DNA from: an uncultured Polaribacter sp.
GTDB taxonomy: Bacteria; Bacteroidota; Bacteroidia; Flavobacteriales; Flavobacteriaceae
Direction: 5' to 3'
Length of the DNA: 64,000 nucleotides
NCBI RefSeq assembly: GCF_947501385.1
Contig: NZ_CANMVP010000004.1
Span: 1-64,000 of the forward strand
The position numbers and the translations under genes are program-made. This document shows, piece after piece, positions 56,126 through 63,859 of this stretch. The notes beneath the pieces are model-generated. The model was not told the DNA's origin. It ran no database searches and saw only the letters and a program-made list of their open reading frames with translations. Position 1 is the stretch's first letter; each line of letters starts with the position of its first letter.

Positions 56126-56353
56126 TTATGATGTTAAAGGTTTTCCTTTTAAACGCCTCTCAATACGTTGCTTTATAACAGTTAAGCGTTTCATGATATC
56201 CATAATATTAGCATCATTAGTCTCTTTATAGATTTCATTTAGGCTTAAAATGAGTTCTTTGGCTTCTCTGGCCGCCATAATTCGATCGCTAGTTGTAGGA
56301 AATCTCATCTTTCTGACTTCAAATTCTAGTGCCTTTTCAATTAATTTTTCCAT
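56126..56353 (-). CDS. small unknown protein, paralog B
   Basis: A 75-residue protein (MEKLIEKALEFEVRKMRFPTT...), the duplicated partner of the gene at 55834. Both have an identical overall layout: a short acidic N-terminus, an RK/TTSDRI central motif and a basic coiled C-terminus with IMDIMKRLTVIKQRIERRLKG. A longer start (ATG at 56410) exists, but the paralog alignment favours the ATG at 56353. A 76-base spacer with no evident gene separates the two. No function is known; the location next to photolyase genes makes a light-stress role possible. Confidence 0.7.
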   Translation of the reverse strand: MEKLIEKALEFEVRKMRFPTTSDRIMAAREAKELILSLNEIYKETNDANIMDIMKRLTVIKQRIERRLKGKPLTS

Positions 56354-56514
56354 ATCTAGTAATTTCGTGTACTTTATAATTTTTTGACTCACCAAAAAGT
56401 TTAAAATCATCAGATTTTATAGGGATTAATAAATAGTCATCTCAAAATATTGTACATGAGAACTCATTTATACCATCTGAAGCTTTTTCTTTTAACAGTG
56501 CCTCTGTTATCATT

Positions 56515-56790
56515 TTATCTTTTTGCTATCGCATTATTTGATATTGATCTTTGCCTAGTGCATTTGAATCTACCTTTTTCAAATGTTCTTAACTTTTCGT
56601 GTTTGGTTTTTCTACCCTGGACTCTTTTTCGCCACATTTTGAAGCTTTTTGGCTTCATCTCTCTTCGCATTACGTCGATGACTTCTTGCTCTTTTAAACC
56701 GAATTGAAATTGTATTGCTTCAAAAGTTGTTCTGTCTTCCCAAGCCATTTCAATAATTCTATCAATAGATATGCCACTTAATTCTTTCAT
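56515..56790 (-). CDS. TIGR03643-type protein
   Basis: A 91-residue protein (MKELSGISIDRIIEMAWEDR...) with the family features RTTFEAIQFQFGLKEQEVIDVMR and KPKSFKMWRKRVQGRKTKHEK, ending in RFKCTRQRS. It matches the TIGR03643 family, small proteins often found near photolyase or cryptochrome genes. The predicted helix-turn-helix-like segment (FEAIQFQFGLKEQEVIDVMRREM) and the basic tail hint at DNA or RNA binding, but this is inference. It directly follows the 140-residue gene upstream (the two are adjacent, with no bases between). Confidence 0.87.
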   Translation of the reverse strand: MKELSGISIDRIIEMAWEDRTTFEAIQFQFGLKEQEVIDVMRREMKPKSFKMWRKRVQGRKTKHEKLRTFEKGRFKCTRQRSISNNAIAKR

Positions 56791-57213
56791 CTATTGGAAT
56801 TCATATTGTTTATCAAATTCAACCTTAATATTTATTAGTCTGTCAATAAATTTTTTATTTTCTTTTAGTAGTTTATTGCTCTTAAACCTTACAAAATTTC
56901 CTTGGGCATGAATACTGAAACCTTCAGTTTTGTAAGTATGCAATTGATAATAAGGTATTGCCCAACTATAGTTTTTTAAACCTTTGTTTACGTGCACTAT
57001 AATTCCTTTCTCTCTTAATTCGATATTGCCATAATTGATATCTGAAACTGTATTCATCACATTTAAAAAACCAGAACTTACTTCTTCTACAACCATTCTC
57101 TTTGAACCAATACCACCTAGTTTCATTGCTTGAAAAAAGTTGTAAGATTTTCCTAGCAAATCGTTGATAGTTGCAGTAGCGTCTTTGTTTCTGTATGTTG
57201 TGTTAAATATCAT
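56791..57213 (-). CDS. conserved hypothetical protein in the light-damage island
   Basis: A 140-residue protein. No family recognised. It has mixed alpha/beta character, with INYGNIELREKGIIVHVNKG and the ordered beta-strand stretches SWAIPYYQLHTYKTEGFSIHAQGNFVRFKSNK, which look like a PH- or lipocalin-like fold, and no signal sequence. Its start stands 2-10 bases from a candidate promoter (57218-57251), so it is likely the first gene of a short operon with the TIGR03643 gene. A role in light or oxidative stress is suggested only by context. Confidence 0.65.
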   Translation of the reverse strand: MIFNTTYRNKDATATINDLLGKSYNFFQAMKLGGIGSKRMVVEEVSSGFLNVMNTVSDINYGNIELREKGIIVHVNKGLKNYSWAIPYYQLHTYKTEGFSIHAQGNFVRFKSNKLLKENKKFIDRLINIKVEFDKQYEFQ

Positions 57214-57217
57214 TATT

Positions 57218-57251
57218 CAAATATACGAAAAAATCAATTATGTTTAACAAA
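57218..57251 (-). promoter_or_regulatory. candidate promoter for the 140-residue/TIGR03643 genes
   Basis: On the minus strand TTTG (57251-57248) and TATATTTG (57225-57218) are spaced by 22 bases, fitting the Bacteroidota -33/-7 consensus. The -7 element is only 4 bases from the ATG at 57213, implying a leaderless or near-leaderless transcript. Confidence 0.45.
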
Positions 57252-57304
57252 AGAAGATATGAGTTAAACAACAATTAACAGAAGTTTATAATTTCAATTT
57301 TAGC

Positions 57305-58795
57305 TTAGTCTTCTTTTAAAAATCTGCCTCTGTTTGAAATCGTATGTTTTTTAAGAATTCTTTCGTTTTCTTTTTTTACTTGCATATTGTTCTTCATTTC
57401 CCAGAGTACATCACTTGCTTTTTTTCTTGCATCTTTGATCTCTACAATTGGTCTCGGATAGTCTTTGTTCAGTTCAAAATTATTAAATTGTTCCTCTAAA
57501 GGAGTCATTAAATAAGGCTCATGAATAAATGAAGTCGGTAAATTTGCCAATTCTGGAACCCATTTTTTAATAAAAGTAGCATCTTCATCATGGGCCAAAC
57601 TATTTTTTATTGGATTGTAAATTCTAAGAATATTTATACCCGTTTCTCCGGCATTCATTTGTAATTGAGGAAAATGAATACCAGGTTCAAAATCTAAAAA
57701 TAATCGAGACAAATGCTGTGAGGATGCCTGCCAAGGTTGCCATAAAATATGGGTAAAAAAAGAAACTAACATAGCGCGCATTCTAAAATTAAGATAGCCT
57801 GTTTCTTCCAAACATCGCATACTTGCATCTATTAAGGGAAAACCTGTTCGCCCTTCTTTCCAAGCTTTTTGGTATTTTATAGAAATACTCTTTTTTAATT
57901 TGTGATAGCCTTTGTTAACACTCACATTTTCCATCGTATGTTCCATTTCAAACTTTTGAATAAAATGCGCTTGCCATCTTAATCTAGAAATAAATGCGCC
58001 TAAAGGTTTTTTATTACTTTCTGTTTTATGTTGATGCGCTTCTTGAAATATTTGACGAATAGATACATTTCCCCAAGCAATATAAGGTGATAATCTGCTA
58101 CAACTTTCTCTAGCCAACGCGGGTTTAGAAATATTGGACATGTATTTTCTATAACGTTTCTCGAAAAAAGTATCCGCATATTTCCAAGCCATTTTTGTAC
58201 CTCCTTTTTGAAAATAAGGATGCTTCGGTGTTTCTAAATTTACTACTTGAAAGTATTTTTCTAATTGAGAAATTTCGTCTGTGGAAATAAATTTAGTTGC
58301 ATTTAGTTCATTTTTTATTTGAACATCTAGCATGTATGCATCCCATTTTTCAAACCAGTCTTCTCTAGTTAGTAAGCCTCTTAACACACCATTGTTATTG
58401 TTTTCTATCCAGTTTACAGAATTGTTTCTACAATATCTAGTAAATTCTTTATCTCTGTTGAATGTAATTAACAAACCAGTTTCTTGATGAGAGAAAACAG
58501 TGTTAATTTTATAGCTGTCAAAAAGCGTATTAAAAGCGTTTACAACTTCTGTTTGAACGCAAAGAACTTTTGTGTTGTATTTTTTTAAATCGGTATTTAA
58601 ATCTTGAATAGATTGTTTTATAAAATTCCAATGGCGCTCATCATAATGTGCATCTTCTAGTAGAGAATTTTCAAAAACATATACTAAGAGTGTACGTTTG
58701 TTAGATTGTAAAGCGTTGTGAATTGCCTCATTATCTTGCAAACGTAAATCACGTTTAAACCAAACAACATTTATTTCTTCTCTATTAATATTCAT
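57305..58795 (-). CDS. divergent photolyase/cryptochrome-family protein
   Basis: A 496-residue flavoprotein with the normal N-terminal antenna domain (INVVWFKRDLRLQDNE) and FAD domain (EGRTGFPLIDASMRCL), so the fold is clear. In place of the GWQW motif near the flavin it has FPQLQMNAGETGIN (residues 375-388), so both tryptophans are absent, including the one that normally passes an electron to FAD. The rest of the strand (LRIYNPIKNS) is conserved. It may be a cryptochrome-like photoreceptor or an alternative photolyase. Sequences with this motif occur in cyanobacteria as I recall. It overlaps the FeS-type gene by 11 bases. Confidence 0.82.
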   Translation of the reverse strand: MNINREEINVVWFKRDLRLQDNEAIHNALQSNKRTLLVYVFENSLLEDAHYDERHWNFIKQSIQDLNTDLKKYNTKVLCVQTEVVNAFNTLFDSYKINTVFSHQETGLLITFNRDKEFTRYCRNNSVNWIENNNNGVLRGLLTREDWFEKWDAYMLDVQIKNELNATKFISTDEISQLEKYFQVVNLETPKHPYFQKGGTKMAWKYADTFFEKRYRKYMSNISKPALARESCSRLSPYIAWGNVSIRQIFQEAHQHKTESNKKPLGAFISRLRWQAHFIQKFEMEHTMENVSVNKGYHKLKKSISIKYQKAWKEGRTGFPLIDASMRCLEETGYLNFRMRAMLVSFFTHILWQPWQASSQHLSRLFLDFEPGIHFPQLQMNAGETGINILRIYNPIKNSLAHDEDATFIKKWVPELANLPTSFIHEPYLMTPLEEQFNNFELNKDYPRPIVEIKDARKKASDVLWEMKNNMQVKKENERILKKHTISNRGRFLKED

Positions 58796-60317
58796 CTAAA
58801 TTTTCTATAATATGATTTGCTTTTTCTTTAATCTTTGTTCTATCTGCTGCAGACATTTTATGGAGCAAGCTGTACATCATTTTCATTCTAAAATTAGAAG
58901 AAAGCTGCGCTTGCTTTTCATCTAGAAAATTCCAATATAGGGTGTTAAAAGGACAAGCATCGTCTTCGAATTTTTTTGTCTTTTTATACACGCAAGCATC
59001 ACAATAATTACTCATTTTGCTAATATAGCTTCCACTAGAAACATAAGGTTTTGTTGCAATTTTACCACCATCTGCAAACTGACTCATGCCTCTTGTGTTG
59101 GGCAACTGAACCCATTCAATAGCATCTACATAAATACCCAAATACCAAGCATCAATTTCATCTGGATGTATCTGGGTTAACAAAGCAAAATTGCCAGTAA
59201 TCATTAAGCGTTGAATGTGATGTGCGTACCCGTTATCTAATGAATTGTGAATCGCGTTTTTTAAGCAATTCATTTTGGTGTTGCCAGTCCAAAAGAAATC
59301 TGGTAATTTATTGTTGTTCTCTAAAAAATTTTCATTTTTATAATCAGGCATCAACATCCAATACATGCCTCTCATGTATTCTCGCCAGCCTAAAATTTGT
59401 CGTATAAAACCTTCCACTTGAGAAATGTCTATATCGTTTTCTGGTTTCCTATAGGTTTCTAAGACTTGATTCACGACCTCTTTTGGCGAAATCATTTTCG
59501 TATTCATAGCAAATGAAATTCGACTATGAAAAAGATACATTTTGTCTGTATGCATCGCATCTTGATAATCCCCAAAATGGACTAATAAATGTTCGCAGAA
59601 ATACGTTAATTGCTCTAAAGATTGTTTTCTGGAAATGGAATATTCAAAATATGTAGGATTGATTTTCCCAATCGTTTTGATACCTGCTTTTTCAATTTCT
59701 GAAACAATTTCTTCCACATTCGTATCGAAACTTATTTCTTGCGGAATGAATGCATCTCCTTTCCATTTCTTTCGATTGCTTGCATCATAATTCCATTTGC
59801 CACCTTCTGGTTGATTGTCTACAACTAAAATTTGATGTTTTTTACGCATGTTTCTGTAAAAATTCTCCATTAAAAATTGCTTCTTCCCTTTAAAGAAAGT
59901 TTCTAAATGGTCTCTTTCTGTGTAAAAATGCTCTGTGGAAAAAACTTCAGTAGCAATCTTTAATTCTTTACAAAAATCTTTTAACTGTTTGTCTAATCTG
60001 TATTCATCTGGTGCTAAATATTCAAATTTTTCAATATTATTTTCTTTGATTAAAATTGATAAATTTTCAACTAAACTTTGCGTGTTTTTCTGATCATTAA
60101 TATTGTAATAAATACATTTATGATGGGCTGTTTTTAGCTCTGCTGCAAAATTCCGCATTGCAGTAAAAAAACCAACTACTTTTTGAATATGATGTATAAC
60201 ATAATCTGTTTCTTGCCGCATCTCAAAAAGACAATACGTAACATTTTCATCTGGATTTAGAAACCATGAATGTTCGCTGTTTAGTTGGTCGCCTAAGATT
60301 AGCCTTAAAGTTTTCAT
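58785..60317 (-). CDS. FeS-BCP type (6-4) photolyase/cryptochrome (PhrB/CryB-like)
   Basis: A 510-residue protein of the iron-sulfur bacterial cryptochrome/photolyase branch. The four cluster ligands are Cys351, Cys439, Cys442 and Cys455, spaced exactly as the four ligands of Agrobacterium PhrB. The N-terminus LRLILGDQLNSEHSWF and the WREYMRGMYW and MSQFADGGKIATKPYVSSGSY regions are also diagnostic. Known members repair (6-4) photoproducts with FAD and a lumazine-type chromophore. Its start is the upstream end of a pair that overlaps the divergent photolyase by 11 bases. Confidence 0.94.
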   Translation of the reverse strand: MKTLRLILGDQLNSEHSWFLNPDENVTYCLFEMRQETDYVIHHIQKVVGFFTAMRNFAAELKTAHHKCIYYNINDQKNTQSLVENLSILIKENNIEKFEYLAPDEYRLDKQLKDFCKELKIATEVFSTEHFYTERDHLETFFKGKKQFLMENFYRNMRKKHQILVVDNQPEGGKWNYDASNRKKWKGDAFIPQEISFDTNVEEIVSEIEKAGIKTIGKINPTYFEYSISRKQSLEQLTYFCEHLLVHFGDYQDAMHTDKMYLFHSRISFAMNTKMISPKEVVNQVLETYRKPENDIDISQVEGFIRQILGWREYMRGMYWMLMPDYKNENFLENNNKLPDFFWTGNTKMNCLKNAIHNSLDNGYAHHIQRLMITGNFALLTQIHPDEIDAWYLGIYVDAIEWVQLPNTRGMSQFADGGKIATKPYVSSGSYISKMSNYCDACVYKKTKKFEDDACPFNTLYWNFLDEKQAQLSSNFRMKMMYSLLHKMSAADRTKIKEKANHIIENLDEY

Positions 60318-60357
60318 TTTTATTTTTTTTTGACAAGGGAGCGAGCATGCTTCCTTG

Positions 60358-61668
60358 CTAGAATAACGTTTTTTCTAACCACAATTTTCTGAATTTATGA
60401 TTGGCATCATAACGTGCTGCTTGTAGTTTTGTGTTAAATTTTCTATCTCTAGGGTCATTTCCAACGCCAGCAACATACATCCAGTTTCCATAGTTACTAT
60501 GTACATCATAATCTATTAAAACCGATTCAAAATAAGCGGCACCGATTCTCCAATCTAACAAGAGTTCTTTTGCAAAATAAGAAGCTACATTTTGTCTTCC
60601 TCTATTGCTCATCCAACCCGTTTCTTTGAGTTCTATCATATTTGCGTTTACAAAATCGTCTTTTGTTTCACCGTTTATCCATTGTTGAATTAATTCTTCA
60701 TCAGCGTTCCAGTCATAATTTTTAGCTAAGATTCCGCCAATTTTAAAAATAGCTGCGTTGTGTTTTAAAGAGATGTACTTAAAGTAATCTCTCCAAATCA
60801 ATTCAAAAATCACCCAATAAGTCGATTGATTTGCACCATATTCTGCTTCGTATTCTTTTATTTTCCAGTAGATGGTTTTTGCAGACAAACTTCCATTTGC
60901 CAACCAAGGTGAGAATTTTGTACTATACTCTGTTCCCAATAAACCGTTTCTGGTTTTTTTATAAAAACCGACCTTCTTTGTTTCAAAAAAATAGTTATGT
61001 AGTCTTTCTAAAGCAGCATTTTCTCCGCCAGAAAAAGGAAATGCAGCTTTTTTAGGAATTTCAAAATCTGAAATACCGAAATCTTTTAAGGTTGGTATTG
61101 CTGTGTGATGCTGTGTTAGATTTTCTTTTGGCAGTTTTAAAATAGCTACTTCTTTTTCAATTTGTACGGTCTTTTCTAGCTTCTTTCTAAAAACTGTAAA
61201 TACGTTCGGGATGTTTGCAAAGTCTTTAGAAACACTTTCTGGATGGTATAAAAACTGATCATAATCTTCCACAAAAGCCACATTTTCTGGAAGTGTGTTT
61301 TTAATAAAAGTATTGGTTGCAACTTCCTCTTTTGTCCATTCTTTTTGAGTGTATATTGTGTCTATTGAAAACGCATCACAAAGGGTATGAATTTTATTTT
61401 CCGGACTTTCGAAATGGGTGAGTAGTGTTATGTTTAAATCTAAAAGATTTTTTTGTAGCGCTGTAACTGTTTCAATTAAAAATTTAGTTCTAAACTTGGC
61501 TGTTTTGGTAAATCCGAATTTATCTTTTACAAATAATTTCGGATCAAAAAAATAAACAGCAAGTACTTTTTTGTGGCGCTCTGCGGCTTTTTTTAAAGAG
61601 GTATGATCGTTTACTCGTAAGTTATTACGAAACCAAACTAAACCCGTGTTTTCTTGTTTCTTCTGCAT
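60358..61668 (-). CDS. Cry-DASH type cryptochrome
   Basis: A 436-residue protein with the N-terminal antenna domain ([18 protein letters not shown]) and the C-terminal FAD domain. The signature [17 protein letters not shown] and the final [19 protein letters not shown] are the hallmarks of the DASH subfamily. Members repair pyrimidine dimers in single-stranded DNA and may act as light sensors. It lies 40 bases upstream of the FeS-BCP gene, and its start is overlapped by 31 bases by the tiny DUF2256 gene, indicating a coupled transcript. Confidence 0.94.
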   Translation of the reverse strand: MQKKQENTGLVWFRNNLRVNDHTSLKKAAERHKKVLAVYFFDPKLFVKDKFGFTKTAKFRTKFLIETVTALQKNLLDLNITLLTHFESPENKIHTLCDAFSIDTIYTQKEWTKEEVATNTFIKNTLPENVAFVEDYDQFLYHPESVSKDFANIPNVFTVFRKKLEKTVQIEKEVAILKLPKENLTQHHTAIPTLKDFGISDFEIPKKAAFPFSGGENAALERLHNYFFETKKVGFYKKTRNGLLGTEYSTKFSPWLANGSLSAKTIYWKIKEYEAEYGANQSTYWVIFELIWRDYFKYISLKHNAAIFKIGGILAKNYDWNADEELIQQWINGETKDDFVNANMIELKETGWMSNRGRQNVASYFAKELLLDWRIGAAYFESVLIDYDVHSNYGNWMYVAGVGNDPRDRKFNTKLQAARYDANHKFRKLWLEKTLF

Positions 61669-61781
61669 TTTTCACTACAATATTTTACGTTTTCCCAATT
61701 CTTCCCCCACTTTTTTCGCCAAGCAAAAGGTCTATCACAGACCAAACATATTTTTTCTGGAAGGTTTTCTTTTTTGTGCAT
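61638..61781 (-). CDS. DUF2256 mini-protein
   Basis: A 47-residue protein ([20 protein letters not shown]...). Four cysteines in the pattern C-x2-C ... C-x3-C (CLVC and CSEKC) form a zinc-ribbon-like unit, and the middle [15 protein letters not shown] and the basic tail RRNKKTRV complete the DUF2256 pattern. It is often next to photolyase or SDR genes of light-responsive loci, as here. Its 3' end lies inside the Cry-DASH coding region (31-base overlap), so the two are translated from one mRNA. Its small size hides it from automated gene prediction. Confidence 0.88.
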   Translation of the reverse strand: MHKKENLPEKICLVCDRPFAWRKKWGKNWENVKYCSEKCRRNKKTRV

Positions 61782-61808
61782 TATGTGAAAAGGAAGTATG
61801 CTCCGTTG

Positions 61809-63230
61809 CTATTTATTAATGTTATTGATCATTCCGTTAAAGACAAACCAATGAAAGGGCATTACCGCATACCAATACATTCTACCTGCAAGTCCATGAG
61901 GTCTAAAAGTGGCTGTTTGGTATAAGTAGCCATCTTCAATTTTAAATTCTAACCAAGCTTCTCCTGGTAAAATCATTTCTGCATACAATAAAAGTCTTCC
62001 TTTTTCTTTATCCGCATAAATAACACGCCAAAAGTCTAAGGCATCACCAGAAAATAATTCAGTTGGGTGTCTTCTTCCTCTTCGCAAACCCGCACCACCA
62101 AAAATCTGATCTACAAAACCTCTAATTTTCCATAGAAATGTTCCGTAATACCAACCCGTTTCACCACCAATAGCCCAAACTCTATCAAGTACTCTATCTC
62201 TATTTTTAACTTTTCTTTTTTTAAAGTCTTTAAAGCAGCCAAATTCTGGAACATTGATGAATTCATGTACGTAATTCTTCATTCTACCGCTGCTTACGTA
62301 AGAATCTTTCCAACTAGAAACAATACTGTTTTGTTCTATCTTTTTGAAAGCCAGTCTTACGGCTTCTTTGTAAGACATGGGTTCAACATCTAAAAGCGTA
62401 TTGATATTACTTTTTTTTCCGATGACTTCAACACCCATAGAATTTACTAATGTTGAAGCCAATTTGTAAGAGGTAGAGGTCACAAAATACAACCAATAGG
62501 AGGATAGTTTTGGAGTCATCACAGGTACGGTAATAATGTATCTTTTCAACTTTCTTACTGCTGCAAATTGCAATAGCATCTCTTTATAAGTAAGTACTTC
62601 TGGGCCAAAAATGTCATGAGAAGTATTGTATAATTCTTCTTTTCCTAAAGATCTGTGTAAGAAAACCAACACATCTCTAATGGCTAGTGGTTGCGTTTTT
62701 GTATTTAGCCATTTAGGAGCAATCATTGCAGGAAGTTTTTCAACAATATCTCTTATAATTTCGAAAGAAGAACTTCCAGAACCAACAATAATGCCTGCTT
62801 TAAATGTGGTTAATGCATATTTTTCTGAAGCCAATGTGCTTTCTACATTTTTTCTTGAGAGTAAGTGTTTAGAAAGATTGGTGTCATTTGTAATACCGCT
62901 TAAATAAATAACTTGTTTTAGCTGAGAATCTTCTGCAAATTTTTTAAAATTAAATGCACACTTTTCTTCTAAAGCATGAAACTCTTTCGCAGAATTAGAC
63001 ATCGAATGAATTAAATAGTAAGCAGCATCAATATCTTCTGGAATGGCACTTAGTGTATGTCCATTTAAGAAGTCTACTTCTATCAACTCTATATTTTGCT
63101 GATTTTTAAAATAATTCTCAGCTCTTTTTTTATCTCTTATAGCACAAACAACGGTATGACCATCGTTTAATAATAAGGGTATTAATCTTTTACCAATATA
63201 ACCCGTTGCGCCTGTTACAAGAATTTTCAT
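61809..63230 (-). CDS. NAD(P)-binding SDR-like protein with DUF2867 C-terminal domain
   Basis: A 473-residue protein. The N-terminus MKILVTGATGYIGKRLIPLLL is an NmrA/extended-SDR Rossmann motif, followed by YLIHSM and YLSGIT segments. The C-terminal half from about residue 320 is a DUF2867 domain (GGETGWYYGTFLWKIRG, ELFSGDALDFWRV, AEMILPGEAWLEFKI). Fusions of this kind occur next to photolyase and cryptochrome genes in many bacteria in my recollection; the substrate is unknown. It overlaps the upstream flavin reductase gene by 4 bases. Confidence 0.88.
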   Translation of the reverse strand: MKILVTGATGYIGKRLIPLLLNDGHTVVCAIRDKKRAENYFKNQQNIELIEVDFLNGHTLSAIPEDIDAAYYLIHSMSNSAKEFHALEEKCAFNFKKFAEDSQLKQVIYLSGITNDTNLSKHLLSRKNVESTLASEKYALTTFKAGIIVGSGSSSFEIIRDIVEKLPAMIAPKWLNTKTQPLAIRDVLVFLHRSLGKEELYNTSHDIFGPEVLTYKEMLLQFAAVRKLKRYIITVPVMTPKLSSYWLYFVTSTSYKLASTLVNSMGVEVIGKKSNINTLLDVEPMSYKEAVRLAFKKIEQNSIVSSWKDSYVSSGRMKNYVHEFINVPEFGCFKDFKKRKVKNRDRVLDRVWAIGGETGWYYGTFLWKIRGFVDQIFGGAGLRRGRRHPTELFSGDALDFWRVIYADKEKGRLLLYAEMILPGEAWLEFKIEDGYLYQTATFRPHGLAGRMYWYAVMPFHWFVFNGMINNINK

Positions 63231-63859
63231 ACACTTTTTTCCAATTTTTTTGGTCTTTGGTAAGACAGTTGTTTCTTGAATTTTGGAATCGCATAGGTAT
63301 CTAAACCATTAATAGTTGCCACATTTCCTTTAGAAAGGTTTATCAAACCATCTTCTTGCAACAACGTATCATTTACATATAGTTCTTGAATTTGCGCTAC
63401 AACTAATAGTACATCGTTAGAAGGTACATAAATTTCTTCTATAAACTTCATACTCATTTGAACGGGTGCATTTTTAACAAAAGGAGCTTTAAAGTCTCCT
63501 TTAAATTCCTCTTCTAAGCTGGTAACATCAAATTCCGAAACTTCTTCAGGATATTTTGCAGACGTGTGATGCGCATCATCAATAATCTCTTCATAAATAT
63601 GATTGATCGTAAAAAAACCTACATCTTTAATGTTCTTGTGTGTATTTCTTGGAACCGTTGTAGGTCTTAAAATAAAACCTAAGGTTGGCGGATTAGAACC
63701 TAAATGTGTAACAGAACTAAACACAGCAACGTTTGTAATGCCTTTGGTAGAAATAGAACCTATTAAATTTGCAGATTTAAATCCAGAACAACTGTTTATG
63801 AGGTTAATTCTAAAAATTTTATCTAATGCATCTAAGTTTTTTCTGTTGAAAAATGCCAT
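63227..63859 (-). CDS. flavin reductase family protein
   Basis: A 210-residue FMN-binding split-barrel protein of the flavin reductase-like (DIM6/NTAB) family. NLIGSISTKGITNVAVFSSVTHLGSNPP and LGFILRPTTVPRNTHKN are typical of the flavin-binding edge, and the C-terminus carries LSKGNVATINGLDTYAIPKF. It may supply reduced flavin or be a flavin-binding sensor for its photolyase neighbours; this is inference. Its ATG at 63859 overlaps the stop of the preceding partial gene in TAATG. Confidence 0.88.
   Translation of the reverse strand: MAFFNRKNLDALDKIFRINLINSCSGFKSANLIGSISTKGITNVAVFSSVTHLGSNPPTLGFILRPTTVPRNTHKNIKDVGFFTINHIYEEIIDDAHHTSAKYPEEVSEFDVTSLEEEFKGDFKAPFVKNAPVQMSMKFIEEIYVPSNDVLLVVAQIQELYVNDTLLQEDGLINLSKGNVATINGLDTYAIPKFKKQLSYQRPKKLEKSV

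Noticed and set aside
56450..56707. A plus-strand hydrophobic frame opposite the TIGR03643 gene
   Set aside because: It runs antisense through a well-supported gene and shows no family match.
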